DNA from: an uncultured Ignavibacteria bacterium
GTDB taxonomy: Bacteria > Bacteroidota > Ignavibacteria > Tepidaquicellales > Tepidaquicellaceae
Assembly: GCA_937872315.1 (NCBI GenBank)
Contig: CALMST010000270.1
Location: forward strand, 1-40,648
Length of the DNA: 40,648 bases
Direction of reading: 5' to 3'
In this document: piece by piece, positions 15,235 to 23,724 of the stretch
Position numbering within the stretch: the stretch's first letter is position 1
Layout of the letters: each line of letters begins with the position of its first letter
The notes under the pieces: generated by a model
Seen by the model: only the letters and a program-made list of their open reading frames with translations
Told to the model about the DNA's origin: nothing
The model's database searches: none
Translations under genes and position numbers: made by a program

Positions 15235-16548
15235 CTATTTCAAAAGCAGCATTCGTTTTGTATCTGTAAGAATTCCGTTGACAGTCAGCGAATAAAAATA
15301 AACACCGCTTGACATTTGATAATTGACAGTTGAAAATTGATAATTGTAATTACCTGCCGGCATTTTTTCATTCACTAAAGTTGCAACTTCATTTCCAAGT
15401 ACATCAAAAACTTTCAGGTTAACAAATCCCGGTTCCGAAATTCCAAATTCCAGATTAGTTGTCGGGTTGAAAGGATTGGGATAATTTTGTTTGAGTATAT
15501 ATTCCTCTGGAAAGTTTTGATTTTGAATAATATTTATGGAAGAGGTTGTTCTGTCATATTTCAGTATTTTACCACTTCCGCCGCACGAAAATCCGTAAAT
15601 GGTATCTGTAAAGACAATATCAAAGACAGCGGTATTTTCGGGGGCAGGGAAAGGTGTCCATGTCAAACCGGTGTCTCTGGAGAAGAGAAATTTTTCCGAA
15701 TATCCTGAAGCCATCCATATTTCCGAAGGAGTTCTCTGATCTATGCCGTATGAAAGACCGAAGACACCAAGCGTATCGTATAACCAGTTCATTCCCTGAT
15801 TTGTGGTTCTGGCAATGCTTGATCCGTATTCAAGATCACCACCCGAGCAAATGGTTTTCTGGTCATTTAAAATTGTAAGATCAAAAAACGGTTCGGGGGC
15901 AAGCACTGTCCCTTCCCAGTTGAAACCTCCATCCCTTGTCACCCAGGTTATTCCGGCAATATCCCTGAACCCTCCGCAGGCGTAACCTATATCGGGATCA
16001 TCATTAAAAAATTTTACTTTAAATACCGGCAGTAACAATTGTAAAGTGGAATCCGTTCTTGTTTTAGCCCAGTTGTTTCCATTATTGGTGGTCATTAATA
16101 TTGTTGAACCTACCCCTCCCATAAATCCCTTCAGCGAATCAACAAAAAAGACGCAGCTCAGAAATAAATTCGTATCCGGATACATTTCGTTCAGCCATGT
16201 ATCGCCGCCGTCAGTGGTGGTGAGCATCAAAGTCCCAAGATAATTCGGTGCAACGGGAAAGATCTCATAAGAGACTGCCCATCCTAGTCTTTCATTAAGA
16301 AAAAAAATATCTTCAATGTTATTGAATGTACCAGAGCTTTGGACAGTCCAGTCAGTGCCTCCGTTTGTTGTTCGAATAATAATTCCCGAGTCACCGGCAA
16401 TCCATCCGGTATTAGAATTTATGAATGAAATGTCAGTTAAATTTTTTGTTGTCGGACTTTCTATCACTGACCAGAAATCCTGTGAATGAGAATTATGTGG
16501 GTATATAAATAAAAATGTGATAAAAATAATTTTTAATACGTTATTCAT
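15235..16548 (-). CDS. Ycf48-like propeller protein with T9SS sorting domain, paralogue 1
   Basis: A signal peptide (MNNVLKIIFITFLFIYPHNS, then HSQ) is followed by repeated Ycf48/BNR-like blades with the pattern GWIAGDSGIIIRTTNGGTDW, GFMGGVGSTILMTTNNGNNW, ACGGFRDIAGITWVTRDGGF and GFSCGGSGKILKYD. The sorting domain starts at NYPNPFNP and ends in TKRMLLLK. In plants and cyanobacteria Ycf48 assists photosystem II assembly; in this group such proteins are generic surface propellers, so no photosynthetic role is implied. A close paralogue of similar length lies at 23725-25065. The sorting domain contains a heptamer-repeat insertion encoding FSTVNYQMSSG. Confidence 0.85.
   Translation of the reverse strand: MNNVLKIIFITFLFIYPHNSHSQDFWSVIESPTTKNLTDISFINSNTGWIAGDSGIIIRTTNGGTDWTVQSSGTFNNIEDIFFLNERLGWAVSYEIFPVAPNYLGTLMLTTTDGGDTWLNEMYPDTNLFLSCVFFVDSLKGFMGGVGSTILMTTNNGNNWAKTRTDSTLQLLLPVFKVKFFNDDPDIGYACGGFRDIAGITWVTRDGGFNWEGTVLAPEPFFDLTILNDQKTICSGGDLEYGSSIARTTNQGMNWLYDTLGVFGLSYGIDQRTPSEIWMASGYSEKFLFSRDTGLTWTPFPAPENTAVFDIVFTDTIYGFSCGGSGKILKYDRTTSSINIIQNQNFPEEYILKQNYPNPFNPTTNLEFGISEPGFVNLKVFDVLGNEVATLVNEKMPAGNYNYQFSTVNYQMSSGVYFYSLTVNGILTDTKRMLLLK
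15317..15350. repeat. 7-bp repeats inside the sorting-domain coding sequence
   Basis: On the plus strand the units are TGATAAT, TGACAGT, TGAAAAT, TGATAAT and a final partial TGTAAT. They lie in the minus-strand coding sequence for the T9SS domain and encode the atypical YQFSTVNYQMSSG segment where family members read roughly KFNAGNLASG. Confidence 0.8.
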
Positions 16549-17385
16549 AAATTTCTTGTAATTAAAATGAGTCTTCAGAATCCTGAATGACCAAGTATAA
16601 CTTTTGCTGAATATTGGTATTATCTGAATTTATAGCAATTAAGAAAAATCAATATATTTTTCCGGATAAAAATTTGTTTATAAATTTTAAAAAAAATTTG
16701 ATCCCGAATGTCCTGAAGAATGTAAAAGTAATTTAAGCTGACCGCTATGATCAGCAGCAATTTATTAATGATCTTTTTGCCACGAGTTATCACAAATTAA
16801 ACATTCCTGCAAATTATTTTATCAGATGATCTGTCAAAATCTGTTTAGATCTGTGTCTGATTAGCAGTTCGTAATTGGACGGTCAGATTAAGTAAAAGTA
16901 AAAATTAAAATTATAACATGAATGATCAAAGTCCTGAGCAAAATAAAATTATTACAATTAAAAAGTACTATCCGGATTTATTTTAAAAATTATAAAAAAA
17001 TTACAACCTGAAATAAACTTTCTTAAATAGAAAGTCTGTCAGATTTTTCCATATTCAGTTAAAGAGTTATTTATAAATCGTTATGGTTAAGATTGACAGT
17101 TAACATTACTTTCAGGAATTTTTATAAAAAGCAAAGATAGATCAAAAAATCAAATTTAAACAAGCGGGTAAATTATCATCAATGAAGAAAATAAAAATTT
17201 ATAACAGAAGAATTGTAAAGTTAAGTTATTCTCTCAAACGATATCCATTTGTATGCCAAAAATTGTAGATTGCTTTTTATATTTTAAAAAATCTTAAATA
17301 TTGACTTGAAACTTCTTTTAATATTAAAAAGATTATTATAGTTAAAACCCAAAAATTTAATTAATCTAACCGAAAGGAAATTTCC
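16549..17385. other. Long AT-rich divergent gap
   Basis: 837 bp between the Ycf48-like gene (minus) and the first large propeller gene (plus). No gene is supported. It holds a small hairpin near 16736-16755 (GCTGA with TCAGC) and TTGACTTGAAACTTC near 17302; GACTTGAA recurs about 70 bases before the next paralogue and may be part of a shared promoter. The rest shows nothing recognisable. Confidence 0.4.
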
Positions 17386-20235
17386 ATGAAGACAAAACTA
17401 CTTCTTCTATTGTCATTTCTTATGGTGTCCTGGTTTATGTATTCAGGATTCTCAAATGATGACGACAGTCCCAGATGGAACATTAACCCTAGCACAAGAA
17501 TCAGTATAAGTCCGGAAGGACAATATGTAGATCTTCCTCAGGGTACAAATGAAAAATACAGCAATGAAATAAGATACACTTCAACTCCACAAGGTGTATT
17601 TGCTGTCGGTCCAAACTTCAGAGTTCATCCAAGATCAGCAGGAACTCAGAGTGAAACACCAATTACCAGACACCCGTTAAATCCCAACTTCATGTATGCA
17701 TCAGCCAATACCTGGCAGGGCGGACTTTTCTGCACTTCATGGTATGTAACCACCAACGGCGGACTAACCTGGACGGGTAATGACTCAATGATCTCATCAG
17801 GAGGCGCATTTGTCAATAACAACGGTGATCCCGCTCCGATGGTAATGTACACCGGCAGAATGCTGATCTCTTATATCACTACTGCAGGAAGAATGGGTGC
17901 AAGCTATTCCACGAACAACGGAACTAACTGGTCATCTACCGTTACTTTCCCGGGTTCATCAACTGCATCTGATAAAAACCTATCGGCTACCGACGGACAA
18001 CCGTCAAGCCCTTATTACGGGAGATGCTATACAGTTTATACTGAATTTTCAGGTGCTTACGTAAACAGGATCGTATCTACATATTCCGATGACGGTGGTC
18101 TGACTTGGTCATCCGTAATTCCTGTCAGCCCGGTTCCTTCCGCAGGACATCATCATCAGGGATGTGATATCGTTGTGGACGTTTACGGATGGTGCCGTGT
18201 GGTATGGGCAAACTGTACTACCAACGGTCAGAACTCCACTGAGGATTCGCTCGGATGGGCAGAATCCGGTACGGGAGGTACATCATGGAGTGATGCTTCA
18301 AATCATAAGGTTAATACAAACGGAATCAGAACTTCAGATCTGCTTCCTTCTCCTCCAGCCGGAGTAATCAGAATGAACGGCTTTCCGAGAATTGCTACAG
18401 ACAGAACGTGTTTGTCTTCCAGAGACGATGATTATGTAGTAATGGCAGAAAAGAATTTTGCGCCGGCAATTGACAATGCTGATATAGTATTAATGAAAAC
18501 TCCTGACGGAGGATCATCATGGACAAGAACAAGGGTCAATCAGAATGCTGCAGGACCTTATGAATACTGTCCCGCAGTGGATGTTGATGAAACCGGAGCA
18601 ATTAATGTTGTTTATTACAGTACAAGAAACACAGCTACAAATGACTCTGCTGAGATATATCTGTCAAGATCCACTGACGGCGGAGCTACATTTACGGATA
18701 TTAAAGTATCTGATCATAAATTCAAACCACTGCCGATCTCCGGACTTGCTTCAGGATATCAGGGTGATTATATAGGCGTCACATCAGGCGGACCCGGAAA
18801 AATAGTTGCTTACTGGTGTGAGCAGGGTCCTTCAAGCGGAGGAAGATATCAGGCATGGTCTTCATTAATTGATATTACAAAAGGCGAGATCTGTGAAGAT
18901 TTTTCCTGTGATAATAACGCAGGTACATCTACATTGCCGGTTTATACTCCGAATTTCTTTGAAGAATACTCCGGAACGAATTACTGGAGAATTTTAACTC
19001 CAAGCGCTTACAACATCGGAGCTAATTCCGCAAGATTTAATTGCTGGTCAGCAGCTGCCGGGACACAGCAGTCACTTGTTTCATACCAGTTCCCGAATGC
19101 ACCGGCAAATACATATATAACTTTTGATGTTGCATACCAGCCATGGTCAGGCGGAAATGTTGATTCGCTTATTATCGAAACTTCTTCAAACCAGGGAGCT
19201 TCATATACCATTCGTGAAAAACTCTGGGGAGGTCTCGGTGCGCAGGCTGGTCCTTTAAATACAGTATTCACCGGCGGCGGGCAGTTAACTCCTACAGGCG
19301 GACAATGGAGATCAAGGATATATCCTATTCCTTCCGGAACAAACAAGATCAAGCTGAGAGCCAGAAGCGGATTCGGTAATGATATCTGGCTTGATAATAT
19401 CTGTGTCCAGACCTTACCTACACCTATTAATAATTCAATCGGGCTTGCAAACCAGGCAATGTTCATTAATACAAATCCTTACTGGAGACTTGCAAATGAA
19501 CCTGTGAAAGTATATCTGCACAGAACAGATTTCCCGAATATAGTTGTTGACTCTGCAACCGGAACTATGGGATCCAATGCAGTATGCGGTGATCTTCTCT
19601 TCAACAGAGCATTGAATGGTACTTACTACAAAGAGGTAAGACACAGAAATTCACTGGAGACCTGGAGCATAGTAGGTACTTCATACACAAGAGGAAGCAA
19701 TTCAAATTATAACTTCATTCAACCAGATAATCAGGCATACGGAAACAATCAGGCTGTAGTAAGTACATCTCCATTCTACAGAGGAATTTACAGCGGTGAT
19801 GTTGACCAGAATGGTTTAATTGATCTTGGTGATCTGATTGTAATTTACAATGATGCTATAAATTTTGTATCAGGATATGAAATAACGGATCTTAACGGTG
19901 ATCTGTTTACCAACTTAACGGATGTGTTGTATGCATATAATAACGCAGCCGATTTTGTTCAGGTATCAAGACCTCCGGGAGCCGAGCCGTTACCTGCTCC
20001 TCTTGAGGAAGAGGTTTCAAAACCTGTTTCTTTTGAAAATGATGCAGACAGACAGAAGTATGAACTTACTCAGAAATTATCTGAGCTGCAGATAACTGAC
20101 ATTGCAGAAGTATATGTTCCAAACTGGGGTGTCGATCTTAATGATGTTGAAAGATTAAGAAAAATGAAGATCGAAGAACAGAAAAACCTTAAATTAAATA
20201 TTAAGGTAGAAAATAATAACGCAGGAAACAGATAA
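17386..20235 (+). CDS. Large Asp-box propeller surface protein, paralogue A
   Basis: A 949-aa secreted protein. An N-terminal signal segment (about 1-22) is followed by a sialidase-like propeller with Asp-box motifs (TTNGGLTW, STNNGTNW, SDDGGLTW, TPDGGSSW, STDGGATF) to about residue 505. Next is a jelly-roll-like adhesion domain (about 520-690, EEYSGTNYW to GFGNDIWLDNICVQ), then a beta domain (VYLHRTDFPN, VRHRNSLETWS). A dockerin-like pair (802-872) has calcium-loop pattern GDVDQNGLIDLGD and TDLNGDLFTNLTD. A charged tail of about 77 residues ends NNAGNR. There is no classical T9SS domain. Catalytic sialidase residues are not evident, so an adhesive or structural role is more likely. GAAAGGAA precedes the ATG. 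Confidence 0.8.
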   Translation: MKTKLLLLLSFLMVSWFMYSGFSNDDDSPRWNINPSTRISISPEGQYVDLPQGTNEKYSNEIRYTSTPQGVFAVGPNFRVHPRSAGTQSETPITRHPLNPNFMYASANTWQGGLFCTSWYVTTNGGLTWTGNDSMISSGGAFVNNNGDPAPMVMYTGRMLISYITTAGRMGASYSTNNGTNWSSTVTFPGSSTASDKNLSATDGQPSSPYYGRCYTVYTEFSGAYVNRIVSTYSDDGGLTWSSVIPVSPVPSAGHHHQGCDIVVDVYGWCRVVWANCTTNGQNSTEDSLGWAESGTGGTSWSDASNHKVNTNGIRTSDLLPSPPAGVIRMNGFPRIATDRTCLSSRDDDYVVMAEKNFAPAIDNADIVLMKTPDGGSSWTRTRVNQNAAGPYEYCPAVDVDETGAINVVYYSTRNTATNDSAEIYLSRSTDGGATFTDIKVSDHKFKPLPISGLASGYQGDYIGVTSGGPGKIVAYWCEQGPSSGGRYQAWSSLIDITKGEICEDFSCDNNAGTSTLPVYTPNFFEEYSGTNYWRILTPSAYNIGANSARFNCWSAAAGTQQSLVSYQFPNAPANTYITFDVAYQPWSGGNVDSLIIETSSNQGASYTIREKLWGGLGAQAGPLNTVFTGGGQLTPTGGQWRSRIYPIPSGTNKIKLRARSGFGNDIWLDNICVQTLPTPINNSIGLANQAMFINTNPYWRLANEPVKVYLHRTDFPNIVVDSATGTMGSNAVCGDLLFNRALNGTYYKEVRHRNSLETWSIVGTSYTRGSNSNYNFIQPDNQAYGNNQAVVSTSPFYRGIYSGDVDQNGLIDLGDLIVIYNDAINFVSGYEITDLNGDLFTNLTDVLYAYNNAADFVQVSRPPGAEPLPAPLEEEVSKPVSFENDADRQKYELTQKLSELQITDIAEVYVPNWGVDLNDVERLRKMKIEEQKNLKLNIKVENNNAGNR

Positions 20236-20259
20236 TCTCTGCATAGTAATTTATATTAT

Positions 20260-20297
20260 AAAGGGACCAGGATTTATTTTCGGGTCCCTTTTTTTAT
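20260..20297 (+). terminator. Terminator of propeller gene A
   Basis: AAAGGGACC pairs with GGGTCCCTTT, followed by a run of T. It lies 25 bases after the stop. Confidence 0.85.
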
Positions 20298-20322
20298 TTT
20301 ATTGAGAAATTTTACTTAGAAA

Positions 20323-20426
20323 ATGAATATTATGAATTATGAATTATGAATTATGAATTATGAATATTATGAATTATGAATTATGAATTATGAATTATGA
20401 ATTATGAATTATGAATTATGAATTAC
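20323..20426. repeat. GAATTAT heptamer array
   Basis: About 100 bp of near-perfect 7-bp tandem repeats (GAATTAT) form two blocks interrupted by one TGAATAT unit. They lie between the tandem paralogues A and B. There are no spacers, so this is not a CRISPR. Confidence 0.95.
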
Positions 20427-20473
20427 AATTTAGGAATTAAATTATTTTTTCTTCAAAATTTATTATTTAACTT

Positions 20474-20536
20474 AATTAACCAATTAACCAATTAACCAAT
20501 TAACCAATTAACCAATTAACCAATTAACCAATCAGC
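20474..20536. repeat. CAATTAAC octamer array
   Basis: Six perfect 8-bp units (20481-20528) with partial units on both sides. They follow the heptamer array by about 50 bp and precede gene B by about 150 bp. Confidence 0.95.
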
Positions 20537-20687
20537 CAATGTGACAGGATAAAAACGATCTTAAATTTCCTTAAATTAATGTAATTCTTTGAAACCTAAA
20601 AAATGTATACAATTTTTATAGACTTGAATATCTCGCCTAATTAGTGGTTTTTAAACAAAATTTTAACACAAACCTAAACGAAAAAAA

Positions 20688-23531
20688 ATGAATCTCAAAG
20701 TACTTTTTACTATCTCAGTTTTTTTTCTTTTCGGGACAATATATTTCGGATTTACTCCGAATGATGACAGTCCTAAATGGAATCCAGACCCAAGAACTGC
20801 TATTTCTCAAAATCCTGAAGGACAGTATGTAGATCTTCCTCAGGGAACATTGGATAATTACAGTTCAGAAACACGATATACCTCAACTCCACAGGGAGTT
20901 TTTGCAGTCGGACCGAATTTCAGAGTTCATCCGAGAACAGCCGGAACTCAAAGTGAAGTTCCGATCACAAAACACCCTTTAAATCCGAATATAATGTATG
21001 CGTCAGCAAATACTTTCCAGGGCGGAAATTTCTGCACAGGCTGGTATGTAACCACTGATGGCGGCGTTTCATGGACAGGAAATGATTCCATGTATACAAC
21101 AGGCGGAGTTTTTCAGCCTAATTTCGGAGATCCTGCTCCTATGATCATGCACACCGGTAGATTTCTGATCTCATACATAACAACTACAGGAAGAATGGGT
21201 GCAAGTTATTCTACAAACAACGGAGCTAGCTGGGCGCCGACTGTAACTTTCCCAGGCGCCGGTACATCTTCGGATAAAAATCTTTCAGCTGTTGACGGTG
21301 AACCAACAAGCGCTTACTACGGCAGATGCTATACTGTCTATACAGAATTCAGCGGTGCTTATGTTAACAGGATCGTTTCAACTTATTCAACTGACGGCGG
21401 AGTTACCTGGTCAACTATCATCCCAATAAGTCCCGTGCCTTCTGCAGGTCATCACCATCAGGGTTGTGATGTTACTGTTGATATTTATGGATTTGTCAGA
21501 GTTGTCTATGCCAACTGTACAACTAACGGACAGAATTCCACTGAAGATTATTTAGGCTGGGCTGAATCAGGAAATGGCGGAGTTTCCTTTTCGGATATGT
21601 CTGATGTTAAAGTTAATACTAACGGAATAAGATCATCAGATTTTCTTACTGCTTCATCTTCAATAATAAGGGTAAACGGATTTCCAAGAATTGCTTCGGA
21701 CAGAACCTGTTTCTCAACTGCTGATGATGATTATGTAGTCATGGCTGAAAAGAATTTTTCCCCGGCTATTGATAACGGTGATATAGTTTTAATGAGAACT
21801 CAGGACGGTGGCAGCTCATGGACAAGAACAAGGGTCAATCAGAGTGCATCCGGAGCATATGAATGGTGTCCGGCAGTTGATGTTGATGAAACTGGCGCAA
21901 TTAATATTTGCTACTACAGCACTAGAAATGTTCCGACAAGTGATTCAGCGGAGATTTATCTTTCAAGATCTACTGACGGAGGTACTACATTTACTGATAT
22001 TAAAGTATCAGATCACAAATTCAAACCTGTTCCTATCTCTGGAACAGCAACAGGCTATCAGGGTGATTATATCGGTATTACTTCAGGCGGCGCCGGAAAG
22101 ATCCTGCCATACTGGTGCGAAGGAAGCACAGTCAGCGGTGGAAGATATCAGGCATGGTCAGCTTTGGTCGATGTAACAAAATCTAATATCAGTGAAGATT
22201 TTTCCTGTAATAATTTTACAGGTACTTTAACCACACCTGTTTATACGAGCAATTTATTTGAAGAATACTCAGGAACAAATTACTGGACTGTACAAACACC
22301 ATCTGCTTATAATATCGGAACTGGCGCAGCAAGATTCAATTGCTGGTCAGCAGCAGCGGGAACACAGCAATCGCTGATAACTTATCAGATCCCGAATGCT
22401 CCCGGAAATACTTATGTTACATTTGATGTAGCATACAGACCATGGTCAGGTGGAAATGTTGATTCTCTTATCATCGAAACTTCAAACAACAGCGGAGCTT
22501 CTTATACGATTCGTGAAAAACTATGGGGAGGTCTCGGAGCACAGGCAGGACCTCTTAATACAGTATTTTCGGGCGGCGGACAGTTCGTTCCTACAGGCGG
22601 TCAATGGTCGCCAAGGATATATGCTATTCCTGCCGGAACAAATAAGATCAAGATCAGAGGCAGAAGCGGATTCGGAAATGATATTTGGGTGGATAATCTG
22701 AATGTTCAGACTCTGCCGAATGCTGTGGAAAATAATATAGGATTATTAAACGAAGCAATGTTCTTACCAAGTGATCCTTTCTGGAGATTACTTGATACAG
22801 TATCTGTATATTTGCACAGAACGGATTTTCCGAACGTGGTTGTTGATTCATCCAGAGGTGTAATTATAAACGGAGGAAATGCTGTTGTTCAGGACTTGTA
22901 TTTTAACAAAGCTCTGACAGGTTCATATTACAGAGTTGTAAAACACAGAAATTCATTGGAGACCTGGAGTAATGCAGGTGTTACTTATACTAGAGGTGGC
23001 GGAGGTTCTTATAACTTTGTACCAAATAACGCATCTTACGGAAACAACATGGCGACTGTAAGCACATCTCCTTTATACAAAGGTCAGTACAGTGGTGATG
23101 TGGATCAAAATGGTATAATAGATCTCGGCGATCTGATAATTATATATAATGATGCTATTAATTTTGTAAACGGTTATGAAGTTTCTGATCTTGATGGAAA
23201 TTTGATAACAGACCTGACAGATCTTCTATATGCCTACAATAATGCTACATCTTTTGTTCAGGTAGTAAGACCTCCGGGAGCAGAACCACTTCCTGCACCT
23301 CAGATGGAAGAAGATACAAAACCTTTATCTTTTGAAAATGATGCTGACAGGCAAAAGTTTGAACTAACCCAGAGATTAATGGAACTGCAGAAAACTGATA
23401 TTGCAGAAAAGTATGTTCCTGACTGGGGAATCGATCTGAAAGATGCTGACAGATTAAGAAAAATTAAGATCGAAGATCAGAAAGATCTGAAGTTATATAT
23501 AAAAGTAGAAGGAAGTAACGCAGGTAATTAA
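20688..23531 (+). CDS. Large Asp-box propeller surface protein, paralogue B
   Basis: A 947-aa tandem duplicate of the preceding gene, collinear over its whole length with the same domain order: signal segment, Asp-box propeller (STNNGASW, STDGGVTW, TQDGGSSW, STDGGTTF), jelly-roll region, VYLHRTDFPN domain, dockerin-like pair (GDVDQNGIIDLGD, SDLDGNLITDLTD) and charged tail ending GSNAGN. The motif PSAGHHHQGCD is conserved with paralogue A. Its own terminator suggests a monocistronic unit. The region upstream is largely tandem repeats, so the promoter is probably within the last ~100 bp. Ligand unknown. Confidence 0.8.
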   Translation: MNLKVLFTISVFFLFGTIYFGFTPNDDSPKWNPDPRTAISQNPEGQYVDLPQGTLDNYSSETRYTSTPQGVFAVGPNFRVHPRTAGTQSEVPITKHPLNPNIMYASANTFQGGNFCTGWYVTTDGGVSWTGNDSMYTTGGVFQPNFGDPAPMIMHTGRFLISYITTTGRMGASYSTNNGASWAPTVTFPGAGTSSDKNLSAVDGEPTSAYYGRCYTVYTEFSGAYVNRIVSTYSTDGGVTWSTIIPISPVPSAGHHHQGCDVTVDIYGFVRVVYANCTTNGQNSTEDYLGWAESGNGGVSFSDMSDVKVNTNGIRSSDFLTASSSIIRVNGFPRIASDRTCFSTADDDYVVMAEKNFSPAIDNGDIVLMRTQDGGSSWTRTRVNQSASGAYEWCPAVDVDETGAINICYYSTRNVPTSDSAEIYLSRSTDGGTTFTDIKVSDHKFKPVPISGTATGYQGDYIGITSGGAGKILPYWCEGSTVSGGRYQAWSALVDVTKSNISEDFSCNNFTGTLTTPVYTSNLFEEYSGTNYWTVQTPSAYNIGTGAARFNCWSAAAGTQQSLITYQIPNAPGNTYVTFDVAYRPWSGGNVDSLIIETSNNSGASYTIREKLWGGLGAQAGPLNTVFSGGGQFVPTGGQWSPRIYAIPAGTNKIKIRGRSGFGNDIWVDNLNVQTLPNAVENNIGLLNEAMFLPSDPFWRLLDTVSVYLHRTDFPNVVVDSSRGVIINGGNAVVQDLYFNKALTGSYYRVVKHRNSLETWSNAGVTYTRGGGGSYNFVPNNASYGNNMATVSTSPLYKGQYSGDVDQNGIIDLGDLIIIYNDAINFVNGYEVSDLDGNLITDLTDLLYAYNNATSFVQVVRPPGAEPLPAPQMEEDTKPLSFENDADRQKFELTQRLMELQKTDIAEKYVPDWGIDLKDADRLRKIKIEDQKDLKLYIKVEGSNAGN

Positions 23532-23556
23532 TAAATCTGCAAGCTCAGATATTTTG

Positions 23557-23592
23557 AAAGGGATCCGGAATTATTTCCGGATCCCTTTTTTA
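23557..23592 (+). terminator. Terminator of propeller gene B
   Basis: AAAGGGATCCGGAA pairs with TTCCGGATCCCTTT, with a 3-base loop and a T-run. It is a strong hairpin 25 bases after the stop. Confidence 0.9.
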
Positions 23593-23724
23593 TTTAGTTA
23601 AAAATTACTAGCTACGAATAACGAGTTAAGAGCTATTATCCGGTTCAGCAGAACGGAAAATAAATTACAAATCATAATCTACTCATCACTATCCACACAT
23701 TTTACCAATCTGTAATGCCGGAAA

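Noticed and set aside
15235-16548. Photosystem II assembly role from the Ycf48 likeness
   Set aside because: The protein has a T9SS sorting domain and an outer-surface context; no photosynthesis gene is present.
19008-19466. A 152-codon antisense frame within propeller gene A
   Set aside because: It mirrors a strongly conserved coding region and has no family likeness or start signal.
17386-20235. Active sialidase
   Set aside because: Asp boxes are structural; the arginine triad and other catalytic residues of sialidases were not evident.
20323-20536. Dense direct repeats that might suggest a CRISPR array
   Set aside because: The units are 7 and 8 bp with no spacers, and no cas gene lies nearby.
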